Notes: a model not told the origin generated them from the letters alone. 64,000 bases of DNA from Acidicapsa acidisoli (GCF_025685625.1 NZ_JAGSYI010000001.1:620001-684000), one strand, 5' to 3'. Positions 1-9,030 are shown, numbered from the stretch's first letter. Numbers and translations are program-made.

Positions 1-126
1 GTCAAACAGCACTCGTCCGTCTTCCAGAATCGCAGCAGCAGGATGCTCTACGACGTACGCTTCCACCATCGCGGCCAAAGCAGCAGGGGTTGCCGCATCC
101 GCCCCGCCGGGTGTTGTCACGGGCAT
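1..126 (-). CDS. Hypothetical protein, N-terminal fragment (cut by window edge)
   Basis: An open frame starts with ATG at 126 and runs off the left edge, giving 42 residues beginning MPVTTPGGADAAT and ending ILEDGRVLFD. It begins 8 nt after the stop of the DinB-family gene on the same strand, so the two are probably co-transcribed. The visible part is an Ala-rich helix followed by what looks like the start of a beta strand. I do not recognise a domain, and function cannot be assigned from this fragment. Confidence 0.55.
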   Translation of the reverse strand, partial: MPVTTPGGADAATPAALAAMVEAYVVEHPAAAILEDGRVLFD

Positions 127-134
127 GAAATGCT

Positions 135-689
135 TTACCAGCCCATCCGCTCACGCAGATTCGCGATGTGCGCGGTATGGTGGCGCGAGTGCCAGGCATA
201 CAGCGCCAGTACCTGAGCCAGATTCTGCCGTCCACCTGCGGGATGCACATAGCCCCTGGCAAAATCCGCGTCAGGTAGAGACTCCACCAACGCCACCCAA
301 CGCGCGTGGAGCGCCGCAATCAGCGTCAGAGACACGTCGATGGACAGCCGGGAATCTGAAAGCTCGGCCCAGGCCGCCTCATCGTAGGGTTTGATCGTTG
401 GCCAGTCTTCCGTCAACGCGAGCTTGAAGCGCACATAGGAGTTGGCGTGGCTGTCGGCCACATGATGCACCACCTGCCGCAGGCTCCAGCCTCCATCGCG
501 ATATGGCGTGTCCAACTGGCTGTCGTTCAGACTGGCGGCGGCAGCCTTCAGCCGCTCAGGAAGCAACCGCAACGTCTCGATATATTCATCATGTTCGACC
601 GCCGTGATGGAGGCAGGAAGCCGGAATCGACCGATCGGGAAGCGCAGGATGTCGATCGCTGAATGTGCAGTCTCAGAATGTACGGTCAT
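135..689 (-). CDS. DinB/YfiT-family putative metal-dependent protein
   Basis: 184 residues with the four-helix DinB/YfiT fold pattern. His residues lie at 75, 76 and 81 (LRQVVHHVADSH) and a His cluster lies near the C terminus at 167-174 (WHSRHHTAH). In this superfamily three His bind a divalent metal, and characterised members include bacillithiol or other thiol S-transferases. The GWSLRQVVHH segment is typical of the YfiT branch, so a cytoplasmic thiol-transfer or hydrolase role is likely, but the substrate cannot be read from sequence. The next gene downstream on the same strand starts 8 nt later. The start ATG at 689 is the only good candidate near the domain start. Confidence 0.85.
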   Translation of the reverse strand: MTVHSETAHSAIDILRFPIGRFRLPASITAVEHDEYIETLRLLPERLKAAAASLNDSQLDTPYRDGGWSLRQVVHHVADSHANSYVRFKLALTEDWPTIKPYDEAAWAELSDSRLSIDVSLTLIAALHARWVALVESLPDADFARGYVHPAGGRQNLAQVLALYAWHSRHHTAHIANLRERMGW

Positions 690-737
690 GGGCGCAACGA
701 TACCAGAATTTATTTATGGAGAAGAAATACAGATTAA

Positions 738-773
738 GCATGGCCCCGGAGCGCTCTGTCTCCGGAGCCATGC
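738..773 (-). terminator. Probable Rho-independent terminator of the His-rich peptide gene
   Basis: The arms 738-751 and 760-773 pair over 13 of 14 positions around an 8-nt loop. On the minus strand the hairpin is followed by a T-rich stretch (TTAATCTGTATTT). It lies 32 nt past the stop of the small His-rich gene. Confidence 0.6.
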
Positions 774-805
774 AAGCACGCCGCTCCCAGTCTTAACAGG
801 CGATC

Positions 806-913
806 TTAGGCGTGGTGGTGGTGATGATGATGCCGATGGTGGTGCCGGCCGGCTGCAAACACCGGACTTGCACAAACCAAGAGCAAAAGGGTGGCGACGA
901 TTAGCTTCTTCAT
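806..913 (-). CDS. Small secreted histidine-rich peptide
   Basis: A 35-residue product: a signal peptide (MKKLIVATLLLLVCASPVFA, residues 1-20) followed by a mature tail of about 15 residues that is almost all His (AGRHHHRHHHHHHHA). The ATG at 913 has an AGGG a few bases upstream. Export with a poly-His tail suggests periplasmic binding of Zn, Ni, Cu or Co, but that is inference from composition only. A longer open frame extends upstream, but its extra residues look non-coding while the signal peptide starts exactly at this ATG. A hairpin terminator follows. The lone Cys lies in the h-region and is not a convincing lipobox. Confidence 0.7.
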   Translation of the reverse strand: MKKLIVATLLLLVCASPVFAAGRHHHRHHHHHHHA

Positions 914-1154
914 GCCCTGAAGAGTAGCACGATTTTCGTCTCCGAATATGACTCGAAAGACGCATGAATCAAGTCGGCTACGGGTAGAGCGAATCATGCT
1001 GCGTGTGTCTTCTCTAAGCTCCAATGCAATCAACGCGCCGACAGATAATCCCAATTTGGAATTGCCCGTGCAGACATAAACCCCGGCAGAATCTCTGTGC
1101 GAAATCGCCCGCAATTTCAGTCCTTTCCGCTTCAGGCGTACACTGATAAGTACG

Positions 1155-2633
1155 ATGAGTGCAGCTTACGCCCAGCCAATTTCCGACCGTGACATCCATG
1201 CGAGGGTCAGCCACAAACGCTATTTTTTCGAGAAATTCGGCATCACGGAGCGGCTCCTCGAACGCTGCCTCGGCGAGGCTCTTTCCGCTGGTGGAGACTA
1301 CGCCGACCTTTACTTTGAATCAGTTACAGCGACGGCCCTTGGAGTTGACGAGCAGATCGTCAAATCCGCCAGCCAGGGAACAAGCGCCGGATGCGGCATC
1401 CGCGTCCTCTCCGGCGAGCGCACCGGCTACGCCTACACGGACAATCTCAGTCCGGAACGGCTGATTCACGCCGCCAAAACAGCCGCGCTCATCGCTTCCG
1501 GCCCGGCCAAACAGCCGATACATGGTTTTCAGGACGTACCGGTCGCCGATCTTTACCCTGTCCCGCTCGGCGGCTTCAATCTTGATCTGGCTGCACGTCT
1601 TGAACTTATTCAGCGCGCCGACCGCGCCGCGCGCGCCTTCAGTCCCCGCGTGATCCAGGTCCGGGCAAGCTACAGCGAAGAGTTGCGCCGCATCCTCATC
1701 GCGGCATCGGACGGCGCATTCGCCTCCGACACGCAGCCGCTGTGCCGCCTGAACGTCTTCGTCATCGCCAAGGACGATCAGAACACCACCCGCGGATCAG
1801 CCGGATGCGGCGGACGCGGCGGCCTCGACATCTTCACCGGTTCCAAGAGCCCCGAAAATCTGGCCCGCGAAGCCGCCCGCGGAGCGATTCTGCAGCTCGG
1901 CGCAGTCCATGCTCCGGCTGGCGAAATGGAAGTTGTTCTCGGCCCCGGCTGGCCCGGCATTCTGCTGCACGAAGCAGTCGGCCACGGCCTCGAAGCCGAC
2001 TTCAACCGCAAAAAGACTTCGGCCTTTGCCGGTCTCGTTGGCCAGCCCGTCGCCAGCTCCAAAGTCTCTGTCGTCGACAACGGCACCATCACCGGACGCC
2101 GTGGTTCGCTCAACGTGGACGATGAAGGTTCGCCAACGCAGGAAACCGTTCTGATCGAGAACGGCATCCTCAAGGGCTATCTGACAGACAAGCTCTCGTC
2201 GCGTCTCATGGGTACGGCCAACACCGGCTCCGGTCGCCGCGAAAGCTACCAGTGCATCCCCATGCCGCGCATGACCAACACGTACATGCTGGCCGGCGAC
2301 GACGAACCCGAAGACATTATCCGCAGCGTCAAGCGCGGCCTGTATGCAGTCAACTTCGGCGGCGGCTCGGTGGATATCACCAACGGCAAGTTCGTCTTTT
2401 CCGCCTCGGAAGCCTACCTGATCGAGGACGGCAAAATCACCGCGCCGGTCAAGGACGCAACCCTGATCGGCAACGGGCCAGAGGCGTTGAAATACGTCTC
2501 CATGGTCGGCCACGATCTCAAGCTTGACGAAGGCATCGGCACCTGCGGCAAGGCAGGCCAAAGCGTCCCTGTAGGCGTCGGCATGCCCACTATCAAACTC
2601 GACAAGATGACCGTAGGCGGTACAGGTCAGTAA
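1155..2633 (+). CDS. tldD: TldD metalloprotease
   Basis: 492 residues, the usual TldD length. The zinc-binding HExxxH motif is HEAVGH at residues 272-277 (context GILLHEAVGHGLEADF). The C-terminal half has the TldD signature SGRRESYQCIPMPRMTN and an INFGGG-type segment (NFGGGSVDITNGKF). TldD forms a heterodimer with TldE/PmbA that degrades unfolded or leader peptides; in enterobacteria it matures microcin B17 and helps degrade CcdA. Its partner is encoded 1.2 kb downstream on the same strand (3837-5237). Two small genes separate them, so the pair may share a transcript. The start ATG has no strong Shine-Dalgarno sequence. Confidence 0.95.
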   Translation: MSAAYAQPISDRDIHARVSHKRYFFEKFGITERLLERCLGEALSAGGDYADLYFESVTATALGVDEQIVKSASQGTSAGCGIRVLSGERTGYAYTDNLSPERLIHAAKTAALIASGPAKQPIHGFQDVPVADLYPVPLGGFNLDLAARLELIQRADRAARAFSPRVIQVRASYSEELRRILIAASDGAFASDTQPLCRLNVFVIAKDDQNTTRGSAGCGGRGGLDIFTGSKSPENLAREAARGAILQLGAVHAPAGEMEVVLGPGWPGILLHEAVGHGLEADFNRKKTSAFAGLVGQPVASSKVSVVDNGTITGRRGSLNVDDEGSPTQETVLIENGILKGYLTDKLSSRLMGTANTGSGRRESYQCIPMPRMTNTYMLAGDDEPEDIIRSVKRGLYAVNFGGGSVDITNGKFVFSASEAYLIEDGKITAPVKDATLIGNGPEALKYVSMVGHDLKLDEGIGTCGKAGQSVPVGVGMPTIKLDKMTVGGTGQ

Positions 2634-2661
2634 CTCGGAACATGTAAACAGGAATTCAGGA

Positions 2662-2985
2662 ATGGGGGATGCAATGACTACTGAAGCTCAAGTCGAAACA
2701 GTTTCGATGCCCGCAGCGCAGATGGTGGAGGTAGAAGTAAAACGCTGGCATGGTGCTGCGGATGGTCGCGTCTTCGGGTGGCAGCTCCTGCCAGTCAAAG
2801 AGGCATTGCGTCTCCAGGAAGATACCTTCCGCTGTCCCGAATGCCTGGGAAGAGTGCGCCTGCGACCTGCTTCCGCCGAAAAACAAACAGAAGCGTACGC
2901 CGAGCACTACAGCAAGAACACCGGATGCAGCCTCGGCGGACACTTCGCAGGAGAAAAGCACCTCCATCCCAAGCCGTTGAACTAA
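2662..2985 (+). CDS. Small hypothetical protein with putative zinc site
   Basis: 107 residues (or 103 if translation begins at the second ATG, 2674, which follows a GGGG run). The middle has a CxxC (FRCPECLGRVRLR) and the C-terminal part has HY..(N)TGC and several His (HYSKNTGC, GHFAGEKHLH). This arrangement suggests one small zinc-binding module like the N-terminal zinc ribbon of CoiA-type proteins, though I cannot confirm homology. It lies between tldD and a DUF5995 gene, 28 nt after tldD. Function unknown. Confidence 0.7.
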   Translation: MGDAMTTEAQVETVSMPAAQMVEVEVKRWHGAADGRVFGWQLLPVKEALRLQEDTFRCPECLGRVRLRPASAEKQTEAYAEHYSKNTGCSLGGHFAGEKHLHPKPLN

Positions 2986-3045
2986 GGCTGAGCTTAAAGC
3001 AGCTTAACTACCGAATCTCGCCACTGGCCGCTATAATCAGCGGCC

Positions 3046-3768
3046 ATGTTCCCTTACGACGCGCAGATTCTCACTATCCTGCAAACCACTCCCGCTTCGA
3101 TCGCCGACGTGCTGGCCACGATGCAGGCGATTGAGGCCCTCACCATCAACGGCGACGGTCTTAAATGGTTCAACCAGCTTTACTTCCAGGTAACTCAGGC
3201 AGTCGAGGCTCGCGTCGCTGCGGGCGGCTTCGCCGATGCGGCATTTCTCTCCATGCTGGATGTACAGTTCGCGCAGCTCTATTTCGACGCACTCAAGAAT
3301 TACCTCTCCAATAACGCGCTTCCCGACTGCTGGCAGACACTTTTCGCGCAGCGCAATCAGACAGCGCTCACGCGGATTCAGTACGCTCTGGCCGGTGTCA
3401 ATTCCCACATCAACCATGACCTGCCTTGCGCGCTGGTCTCCACCTGCGCCCTAGAAAACATCGCACCACAGCACGGAACCACCCAATACAACGACTACAC
3501 GGCGCTGAACTCAACCCTCGACAGCCTCATCGACGAAGCAAAAACCGAGCTCAATGTGCGCTTCCTCGGCGACGCCCTGCCGGGAGTTTCGCAGCTTGAA
3601 AACACCCTCGCCGCGTGGAACGTCACCGCAGCCCGCGAGTCGGCCTGGAACAACGCCGAGATCCTCTGGCATCTGCGCCTGGAAGCCGGATTGGCCACAG
3701 CCTTTCTCGATACTCTCGATGGACTGACGAGCGTAGTCAACAAGACCCTGCTGATTCCAATTCCATAG
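3046..3768 (+). CDS. DUF5995 family protein
   Basis: 240 residues, no signal peptide, no membrane segment. The central motif NSHINHDLPCAL is characteristic of DUF5995 proteins, which are mostly alpha-helical and of unknown function. The conserved His/Asp (HINHD) could form a metal site. The gene sits between tldD and pmbA on the same strand, 60 nt after the preceding small gene. There is no direct link to peptide processing beyond location. The start ATG follows an A/T-containing stretch without a clear Shine-Dalgarno sequence. Confidence 0.8.
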   Translation: MFPYDAQILTILQTTPASIADVLATMQAIEALTINGDGLKWFNQLYFQVTQAVEARVAAGGFADAAFLSMLDVQFAQLYFDALKNYLSNNALPDCWQTLFAQRNQTALTRIQYALAGVNSHINHDLPCALVSTCALENIAPQHGTTQYNDYTALNSTLDSLIDEAKTELNVRFLGDALPGVSQLENTLAAWNVTAARESAWNNAEILWHLRLEAGLATAFLDTLDGLTSVVNKTLLIPIP

Positions 3769-3836
3769 GGTTTTGTTTATCGGATAGAAATTCTGTCGGA
3801 AATCCCGCCGAGACCCTGTTTTGATACCTTGAAGTC

Positions 3837-5237
3837 ATGTCCGAAGCACCCGCAGTTCCGCGATCCGATGCCCAGCTTGATCTGAAATCCCTCGCCGCCG
3901 AGGTAGTCGCCCGCGCCACGAAGGCCGGAGCCACGGACGCCGAGGCCGTCGTCAGCGAAGGCGATGAGTTCTCCGTCTCGGTCCGCATGGGCGAGGTCGA
4001 GACCCTTCAGGAATCGGGCGCGCGCGGCCTCGGACTTCGCGTATTCGCAGGCAAGCGCTCCGCTTCGGCCTCCACCAGCGACCTGACCCCGGACGGCATT
4101 GAGCAATTGGTCTCGGGAGCCATGGCTCTCGCCCACGTGACCGAAGAGGACGCCTTCGCCGGTCTGCCCGATGAAGCCGATTTCGGCCAACTGGAAGGCG
4201 ATCTGCATCTCTACTTCGATGACGTCTACTCGCTCTCAGGAGCCGAACGCATCGATCACGCTCGACGCGCCGAGGCGGCAGCGATGGCATTTGACCCGCG
4301 CATCACCAACTCTCAGGGCGGGCACTTCGACGCCGCAACGGGACGAAAAGTCCTGGCCAATTCCCGCGGATTTCTCGGCGAGTACCGCAGCAGCTATTGC
4401 GGCATCTCCGCGGCCCCGCTCGCAATGGACCCGAACGGAGCCATGCAGCGCGATTTCTGGTCTTCCAGCGCGCGCCGTCTGGCTGACCTCGAATCCCCGG
4501 AATCCATCGGTCAGGAAGCTGCGCGGCGCGCTTTGCGCCGGCTGGGCGCACGCCGCGTCCCGACGCAGCGTGTTCCGATCGTCTTTGCGCCGGAGGTTGC
4601 CCGCTCGCTCATCGGTCATCTCTTCGAGGCAGCATCGGGCGACTCGATCTGGCGTTCGGCGTCTTTTCTCGCCGGACAATTGGGAGAAATTATCGCCGCG
4701 CCCACCATCACCATCGTCGACGACCACACCATGCTTCTGCCCACCGGCGTCGGCGGCTTCGGAACCTCGCCGTTCGATGGCGAAGGCCTGCCGACCCGGC
4801 GCACCGTCGTCGTCGAAAACGGCGTGCTGCAAACGTATCTGCTCAACACCTACACCGCACGCAAGCTGCAAATGCGCTCGACTGGGAACGCGACGAGAGG
4901 ATTGGCAGGCAGCCCGGGCATCGGCTCGGGCAACCTGTATCTGGTGCCCGGCACGCAAACTCCGGAAGAGATCCTGGCCGAAATCCCCGCCGGTTTCTAC
5001 GTCACGAGCCTGATGGGATTCGGCGCAAACATGGTCACCGGCGACTACTCCCGTGGAGCATCCGGCCTGTGGATTGAGAACGGCGAACTCACCCACGCCG
5101 TCGAGGAAGTCACCATCGCCGGCAACCTGCGCGAGATCTTCCGGAACATCACCTCCATCGGCAACGATCTTGTCTTCCGCAGCTCGGCCGCTTGCCCCAC
5201 CCTGCGGGTGGACGGCATGACCGTGGCTGGCGCGTAG
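3837..5237 (+). CDS. pmbA: TldE/PmbA, partner subunit of the TldD protease
   Basis: 466 residues of the PmbA/TldE family. It has the family architecture of TldD but lacks the HExxxH zinc motif, as expected for the non-catalytic subunit. Family segments include GVGGFGTSPFDGEGLPTRR and a C-terminal GYFVTSL-like block (GFYVTSLMGFGANMVTGDYS) followed by GLWIENGE. TldE is needed with TldD for peptide cleavage. The ATG at 3837 follows TTGAAGTC, a weak Shine-Dalgarno. The next gene starts 10 nt after the stop. Confidence 0.94.
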   Translation: MSEAPAVPRSDAQLDLKSLAAEVVARATKAGATDAEAVVSEGDEFSVSVRMGEVETLQESGARGLGLRVFAGKRSASASTSDLTPDGIEQLVSGAMALAHVTEEDAFAGLPDEADFGQLEGDLHLYFDDVYSLSGAERIDHARRAEAAAMAFDPRITNSQGGHFDAATGRKVLANSRGFLGEYRSSYCGISAAPLAMDPNGAMQRDFWSSSARRLADLESPESIGQEAARRALRRLGARRVPTQRVPIVFAPEVARSLIGHLFEAASGDSIWRSASFLAGQLGEIIAAPTITIVDDHTMLLPTGVGGFGTSPFDGEGLPTRRTVVVENGVLQTYLLNTYTARKLQMRSTGNATRGLAGSPGIGSGNLYLVPGTQTPEEILAEIPAGFYVTSLMGFGANMVTGDYSRGASGLWIENGELTHAVEEVTIAGNLREIFRNITSIGNDLVFRSSAACPTLRVDGMTVAGA

Positions 5238-5247
5238 AATTCCTGCC

Positions 5248-6570
5248 ATGCTGCCCCAGAGCCTGCCCTTCGATTCCGGCAATCCCGACGACGCTTTGCG
5301 ACAGCTTCCGTCACGCAAAGCTGTCTTCGCGCTGTACGGAGAAAATGAGGCAGCAGAACCCTACATCGGCGTAACTCCCGACCTGCGTCGCCGCCTCGAA
5401 CGCCTGCTTCGCCCGGCAAAGGGTCAGACCAAGCGCCTGCAACTTGTCTCCCGCGTCCGCCGCATCGCCTGGCAGCTTACCGGCTCGGAATTTGAATCAC
5501 TTCTGGTGCAATTCTCCCTGCTGGAGCAGGTGTACGGGCCGAAAGCCCTGGAGCGGATGCACCTCCGCGCACCGGCCTTCGTAAAATTCCACGGCGGCAA
5601 CCCCTACCCGAGGCTCACCGTAACAAATCGCCCCGGACAAAAAGAAAGCCAATGGGCCTTCGGGCCGTTTTCCTCTCGCACCGCTGCCGACCGTTACTCG
5701 GAAGAACTGCTCAAGCTCTTCCTGCTGCGCCGCTGCGAAGACAATCTCTCGCCCTACCCGGAACATCCCGGCTGCGTCTACGGCGAAATGAAAATGTGTC
5801 TTGCGCCATGCCAGCAGCGCTGCACCGACGCACGCTACGCCGAAGAAGCCGAGGCCGTGCGTAGTTTTCTGGCCACTCGCGGCGAGAACAAGCTCGTCAC
5901 GATCCGCGAACTGCGGGACCACGCCTCCGAAGAACTCGAGTTCGAGACCGCCGCAAAACTCCACGCGCAACTTGAAAAGATCGAATCAGTCCAATCCCTC
6001 GCCTCCGAGCTGGTTCGCCCTCTGAATGCCCTACGCGCCTGTGTGATTCAGCTCTCTGCAGAGCCCGACGAAGTCTCCATCTTCCTCTATGACAACGGAG
6101 AATGGCGAGGCCCTGCCCGCTTTTCCATCCTCGGAATGCGCATTCAGAACGAGCAATCCGGTTCCAGCTCCCTCTACGCACAGCCCATGGCGATCCAGCC
6201 GGTTCCTGAGCCCGATAGCCCAGGTGCGGCCAAATCGGCGCGTGACTTTCTCGAATCGCGCATGCAAGCGGCGATCGACTCCATGAGTTCGGCTAGGAAT
6301 TCGCCCCAACGTGCTACAAACTCCACAATCCGCCAGGGTCATCTGGCCCTCCTGACCCGCTGGTACTACCGGCCTCAGCAGAAACGCGCAGGCGAAGTCT
6401 TCTTTCCGCTCAGCGAAGGCCGCTGGCCGCTCAAAGCGATACTTCGCGCAGTTGGCCGTATCGTGGCCGCGAATCTTCCCAAACCGGCTCCGGCTCCGCC
6501 CAGTTCTGCTTCATCCAGCCCGGCGCAACCGCTCTCGCCTGCTGGTACACTTGAGCTGTCCGGGAGCTAG
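5248..6570 (+). CDS. UvrC-like GIY-YIG protein lacking the C-terminal nuclease half
   Basis: 440 residues against about 600 for UvrC. Residues 25-100 resemble the GIY-YIG domain (AVFALYG, EPYIGVTPDLRRRLERLL, then SEFESLLVQFSLLE with the catalytic-type Glu). Four Cys at 163, 176, 184 and 188 have nearly the spacing of the UvrC iron-sulphur ligands. A UVR-type helical hairpin follows (LEFETAAKLHAQLEKIESVQSL). The RNase H-like endonuclease and HhH domains of UvrC are absent, and the last third is poorly conserved, ending in a Pro/Ala/Ser-rich tail. The protein could make only a 3'-type incision (like Cho) or bind UvrB as an accessory factor. It follows pmbA by 10 nt. Confidence 0.82.
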   Translation: MLPQSLPFDSGNPDDALRQLPSRKAVFALYGENEAAEPYIGVTPDLRRRLERLLRPAKGQTKRLQLVSRVRRIAWQLTGSEFESLLVQFSLLEQVYGPKALERMHLRAPAFVKFHGGNPYPRLTVTNRPGQKESQWAFGPFSSRTAADRYSEELLKLFLLRRCEDNLSPYPEHPGCVYGEMKMCLAPCQQRCTDARYAEEAEAVRSFLATRGENKLVTIRELRDHASEELEFETAAKLHAQLEKIESVQSLASELVRPLNALRACVIQLSAEPDEVSIFLYDNGEWRGPARFSILGMRIQNEQSGSSSLYAQPMAIQPVPEPDSPGAAKSARDFLESRMQAAIDSMSSARNSPQRATNSTIRQGHLALLTRWYYRPQQKRAGEVFFPLSEGRWPLKAILRAVGRIVAANLPKPAPAPPSSASSSPAQPLSPAGTLELSGS

Positions 6571-6595
6571 CCCCGATCCGGTCTCTGGTTTGAAT

Positions 6596-7270
6596 ATGGT
6601 TGAACTGCTTCCGTCGATTCTTTCCGCCGATTTTGCCCACCTTGCCGACGAAGTAGCGGCGGCAGAGCGTGGCGGCGGCACTGTGATTCACGTCGATGTG
6701 ATGGATGGGCATTTCGTTCCCAACATCACCCTTGGGCCACCGGTCGTCAAAAGCCTGCGCAAGGCAACCAGCCTGCCGCTCGACTGCCACCTGATGATCG
6801 ACAACCCCAACGAATACATCCCCGCCTTCGCCGACGCCGGGGCCAACTGGATTGGCGTCCATTACGAGACCTGCCCCCACCTGCACCGCACCATCGAGCT
6901 CATCCACAACCACGGCATGAAAGCCGGTGTGGTCCTCAATCCGGCCACCAGGGTCGAACTGATCCTCGATATCCTGCCGATGTTGCACCATGTCCTGATC
7001 ATGAGCGTGAATCCCGGCTTCGGCGGGCAGAAATTCATCCCCTTTTCGCTGGAAAAGATTCGCAAGCTGGCGCAAATCCGAAAAGACCTTGGACTGCGGT
7101 TTAGAATTGAAGTCGATGGCGGCGTGGCTCACGATACCATTGCCCAGGTCGTCCAAGCTGGTGCGGACCTGCTCGTAGCGGGAAATGCTGTCTTCGGCGA
7201 TGGTAACGCCGAGCGGAATGCTCAAGAACTGCTTGCGGCTGCGAAAAAAGTAGCGGGCGAAGCCAGTTGA
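6596..7270 (+). CDS. rpe: Ribulose-phosphate 3-epimerase
   Basis: 224 residues, standard for the family. It interconverts D-ribulose 5-phosphate and D-xylulose 5-phosphate in the pentose phosphate pathway. Visible motifs are LLPSILSADF at the N terminus, HVDVMDGHFVPNIT (metal-binding His and catalytic Asp), LDCHLMI, the phosphate-loop SVNPGFGGQ, and EVDGGV near the C terminus. The frame is open further upstream, but the family start is the ATG at 6596. This start lies 25 nt past the stop of the UvrC-like gene. Confidence 0.96.
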   Translation: MVELLPSILSADFAHLADEVAAAERGGGTVIHVDVMDGHFVPNITLGPPVVKSLRKATSLPLDCHLMIDNPNEYIPAFADAGANWIGVHYETCPHLHRTIELIHNHGMKAGVVLNPATRVELILDILPMLHHVLIMSVNPGFGGQKFIPFSLEKIRKLAQIRKDLGLRFRIEVDGGVAHDTIAQVVQAGADLLVAGNAVFGDGNAERNAQELLAAAKKVAGEAS

Positions 7271-7363
7271 TTTGAAAGAACCTGCTGCAACAGCAGATCA
7301 GTTTCAGGGACCAGAAGCGCAGCAGCGGCGATCCCCGGCAGCGTGCAGCGAGATTGAGGTGGT

Positions 7364-8992
7364 ATGAATTTGTTTTCACACAAGACGTCTTTCCAGATGT
7401 CGGGCAAAATGCCGGGCCAGCTGCCAGGCAAGAAATCGGTAGCTCACCCCGGCAAGTCCGCGCGGCGGGTCTTCGCGACAGTCGGCGTTCTCGCGCTCAC
7501 GCTGTCGATGATTCCGGCCAACGCCGAGACCAAGAAGCCGAAGAAGAAGAAAAATGAGGATCTCAGCGCCAATCCCCTCGCGAATGTAGCCAGCCGCCAG
7601 CCGGACAAGGAGTTGTACGACAAGGCGATGGTCGCGCTGAAGAAAGGCCGCTTCGACGTCGCACGCCTGGATCTGCAGACCCTGCTCAATACCTATCCCA
7701 ACTCCGAGTACCAGATGCGCGCCAAGCTTGCCGTAGGTGACGCCTGGTTCAAGGAAGGCGGCACGGCTGCGCTGACCCAGGCCGAGGCCGAGTACGAGGA
7801 TTTCATCACCTTCTTCCCGCAGGCGCCTGAGGCAGCCGAGGCGAAGATGAAGGTCGCGGACATCTACTTCATGCAGATGGAGAAGCCGGATCGCGATTTC
7901 GTCAACGCGCAAAAGGCCGAGCAGAAATACCGCGAGATGATCGACCAGTTCCCCGACTCATCGCTGGTTCCGCGCGCCAAGCAGCGACTTCGCGAAGTGC
8001 AGGAAGTGCTGGCTGAGCGTGAATTCCTCATCGGACAGTACTACGCCAGCCGGTTGAACTGGGCAGGAACAATCGCCCGTCTACAGACCGTGGCTGACAG
8101 CTATCCGCTCTACAGCAAGAGCGACGAGCTCTGGATCACCATCGGCGACGCCTACTCCGGCGAAGCGCACTCCGTCCAGGCCGCCAAGGGGCTGCCCGGC
8201 GCGGTTCGCGAACGCCTGCAGCAGGTTTATCTGGACAGAGCGGCTGCAGCTTACGGCAAAGTGATCACCCGCTATCCGATGGCCCCACGCGTCGAAGATG
8301 CGCGTGAGCGGCTGATTGCGATGAACCGGCCTGTCCCCGAACCGACGCAGGAAGCCATTGCCGAAAACGATGCCGAAGAGCGCAGCCGCCAGGCTGTCCG
8401 TTTCACCGACAAGACTCTGGGCATGATCAAGCACGGACCCACGGTGGTTGAGGCCGCCCACGTTGGAGACCCGACGATGGTATCGCCGGCGCGCACAATC
8501 GCGCCCGCAATCACCAAGGAGAATCAGCAGATCTTCGCCGCCGCCTTCAAGGCAAGCCAGCCCGGCGCACCCGCTGAATCTGCGGCAGCTCCTCAGCCGA
8601 CCGGCGCCAACGAGCCGCCTCGTTCCGATCAGCCGCAGGCTCCATTGCAATTTGAAACGGCACCCGGCGTAGGCAGTGGCGGGAACAGCATTGGCGCATC
8701 CATTGTGAGCGCGCCTAACTCTGCCCCGGCAGCGCCAGCCTCCAAGCCTGCTGAAGACCCCAACGCTGTGCTCAAGGCCGTCGGAACAACCCAGACCGTG
8801 CTTCCCGCGGCTGAGGCTCCTGCCGAGGCTCCTGCACAGGTGAACGACATCAAGCCCGGCTCGGTGCCGCAGCAGACAGCCGCGGACGCCAACGCCAAGC
8901 CTACCAAGAAGAAGCCGAAGCTGGATGAAAGCGACGAAGCTTCGAGCAAGAAGAAAAAGAAGAAGGGTCTGTCTAAGCTGAACCCGTTCTAA
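7364..8992 (+). CDS. BamD/YfiO-like outer-membrane assembly TPR protein with long low-complexity tail
   Basis: 542 residues, about twice the usual BamD length. Residues 1-55 hold a basic N-region and a signal-like hydrophobic segment ending PANAETKK. Residues about 70-330 carry TPR repeats of the BamD type (DKAMVALKKGRFDVARLDLQ, then TYPNSEYQMRAKLAVGDAWF). From about 350 on the chain is Ala/Pro/Gln-rich and ends in Lys clusters. BamD is a lipoprotein of the BAM complex that inserts beta-barrel proteins, but no lipobox Cys is visible here. The protein is therefore either not lipid-anchored or is anchored differently. A strong terminator follows. Confidence 0.82.
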   Translation: MNLFSHKTSFQMSGKMPGQLPGKKSVAHPGKSARRVFATVGVLALTLSMIPANAETKKPKKKKNEDLSANPLANVASRQPDKELYDKAMVALKKGRFDVARLDLQTLLNTYPNSEYQMRAKLAVGDAWFKEGGTAALTQAEAEYEDFITFFPQAPEAAEAKMKVADIYFMQMEKPDRDFVNAQKAEQKYREMIDQFPDSSLVPRAKQRLREVQEVLAEREFLIGQYYASRLNWAGTIARLQTVADSYPLYSKSDELWITIGDAYSGEAHSVQAAKGLPGAVRERLQQVYLDRAAAAYGKVITRYPMAPRVEDARERLIAMNRPVPEPTQEAIAENDAEERSRQAVRFTDKTLGMIKHGPTVVEAAHVGDPTMVSPARTIAPAITKENQQIFAAAFKASQPGAPAESAAAPQPTGANEPPRSDQPQAPLQFETAPGVGSGGNSIGASIVSAPNSAPAAPASKPAEDPNAVLKAVGTTQTVLPAAEAPAEAPAQVNDIKPGSVPQQTAADANAKPTKKKPKLDESDEASSKKKKKKGLSKLNPF

Positions 8993-9030
8993 AAGACCGC
9001 AGTTAGTTTTGCCAACCTGTTTCAAGCAAG

